A stretch of 64,000 nt of DNA. Origin: Deltaproteobacteria bacterium (GTDB lineage Bacteria > Myxococcota > Myxococcia > Myxococcales > Anaeromyxobacteraceae). A program made the translations under genes and the position numbers. The DNA lies in assembly GCA_016214955.1 (NCBI GenBank), contig JACRMN010000017.1:62001-126000 (forward strand), written 5' to 3'. Shown here in pieces: positions 63,630 to 64,000 of this stretch. Every line of letters begins with the position of its first letter. Within the stretch, counting starts at the first letter, position 1. The notes below the pieces were generated by a model that worked only from the letters and a program-made list of their open reading frames with translations, did not search any database and was not told where the DNA came from.

Positions 63630-64000
63630 CGCCTCGCCCCCCCGGGACGCGCCCTGCGTCGTCCCACCTGCGCCAGCCAGTTGCCGAGCAGCCGCTTCCC
63701 CTCGGCGGTCAACACCGACTCCGGGTGAAACTGCACGCCCTCCACCGCCAGCCGCCGGTGGCGCAGGCCCATGATCTCCCCCTCGGCGGTCCAGGCGGTC
63801 ACCTGCAGCGCCGCGGGCAGCGTGGCCCGCTCCACCACCAGCGAGTGGTAGCGGCCGGCCTGGAACGGGGAGGGGAGGCCGCGGAAGACCCCCTGGCCGC
63901 GGTGGCGCACCGGGGAGGCCTTGCCGTGGACGATGCGCGCGTTGCGGATCACCCGGCCCCCGAAGGCCTGGCCGATGGCCTGGTGGCCGAGGCAGACGCC
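63626..64000 (-). CDS. trpG: Anthranilate synthase glutamine amidotransferase, N-terminus cut by window edge
   Basis: The C-terminal two thirds of TrpG. The frame is open at the right edge, beginning [15 protein letters not shown] with the nucleophilic cysteine of the amidotransferase triad. [12 protein letters not shown] and [13 protein letters not shown] hold the triad histidine and glutamate. It supplies ammonia to TrpE, whose gene presumably lies beyond the edge. Visible part 124 residues. Confidence 0.94.
   Translation of the reverse strand, partial: GVCLGHQAIGQAFGGRVIRNARIVHGKASPVRHRGQGVFRGLPSPFQAGRYHSLVVERATLPAALQVTAWTAEGEIMGLRHRRLAVEGVQFHPESVLTAEGKRLLGNWLAQVGRRRARPGGARR

Overview
The window is very GC-rich, densely coded DNA from a soil or sediment bacterium. 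The gene content points to Myxococcota, most likely an Anaeromyxobacter relative. The indicators are Ser/Thr kinases with FHA and PEGA modules, a decaheme OmcA/MtrC-type outer-membrane cytochrome, a Mo-nitrogenase cluster, SelA, and many lipoproteins. This placement is inferred from gene content, not from a phylogeny.

Layout. 1-3.5 kb: nuoL (cut by the left edge), selA and a small sigma factor. 3.6-11.9 kb: a surface/signalling block with two lipoproteins, two divergently transcribed Ser/Thr kinases and a PEGA-like periplasmic protein. 11.9-14.7 kb: a three-gene CsgG-like/LPP20-like envelope operon. 14.7-15.6 kb: an ArsR/AHSA1 pair. 15.7-18 kb: threonine catabolism (kbl-tdh). 18-23.4 kb: a DUF4412-like protein, a two-component system and the decaheme cytochrome, which has a clear terminator. 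23.7-27.2 kb: beta-oxidation (fadI-fadJ). 27.4-31.9 kb: a hemerythrin-like protein, a glutamate/aspartate ABC transporter (gltIJKL) and a dienelactone hydrolase.

32.1-45 kb is the nitrogen-fixation region: draG, draT and nifA, then nifH-nifD-nifK-nifEN-nifX-fdx-nifB, followed by a rhodanese gene. nifA activates the cluster: two TGT-N10-ACA NifA sites and a sigma-54 -24/-12 element lie directly before nifH. DraT/DraG would switch NifH activity by reversible ADP-ribosylation of Arg99. NifE and NifN are fused. nifV, nifS, nifU and nifL are not in the window.

45-64 kb: an SMP-30-like protein, a single-chain PheRS-like protein of unknown function behind a long structured leader, sucA-sucB, an alpha/beta hydrolase/DUF169 pair, an AHSA1 protein, a TRAP-type solute-binding protein, a subtilisin-family protease, and a compact trp operon (trpG-D-C-F-B-A) that ends in a patatin-like phospholipase. 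trpG is cut by the right edge.

Two gene remnants are visible between intact genes: a frameshifted MoaD/ThiS-like fragment (about 32.0 kb) and a possible TonB-receptor C-terminus (about 45.9 kb). I saw no rRNA, tRNA, CRISPR array, insertion sequence or phage. The strongest candidates for new biology are the PheRS-like gene with its leader, the 14-blade propeller lipoprotein in the kinase block, and the CsgG/LPP20 operon.
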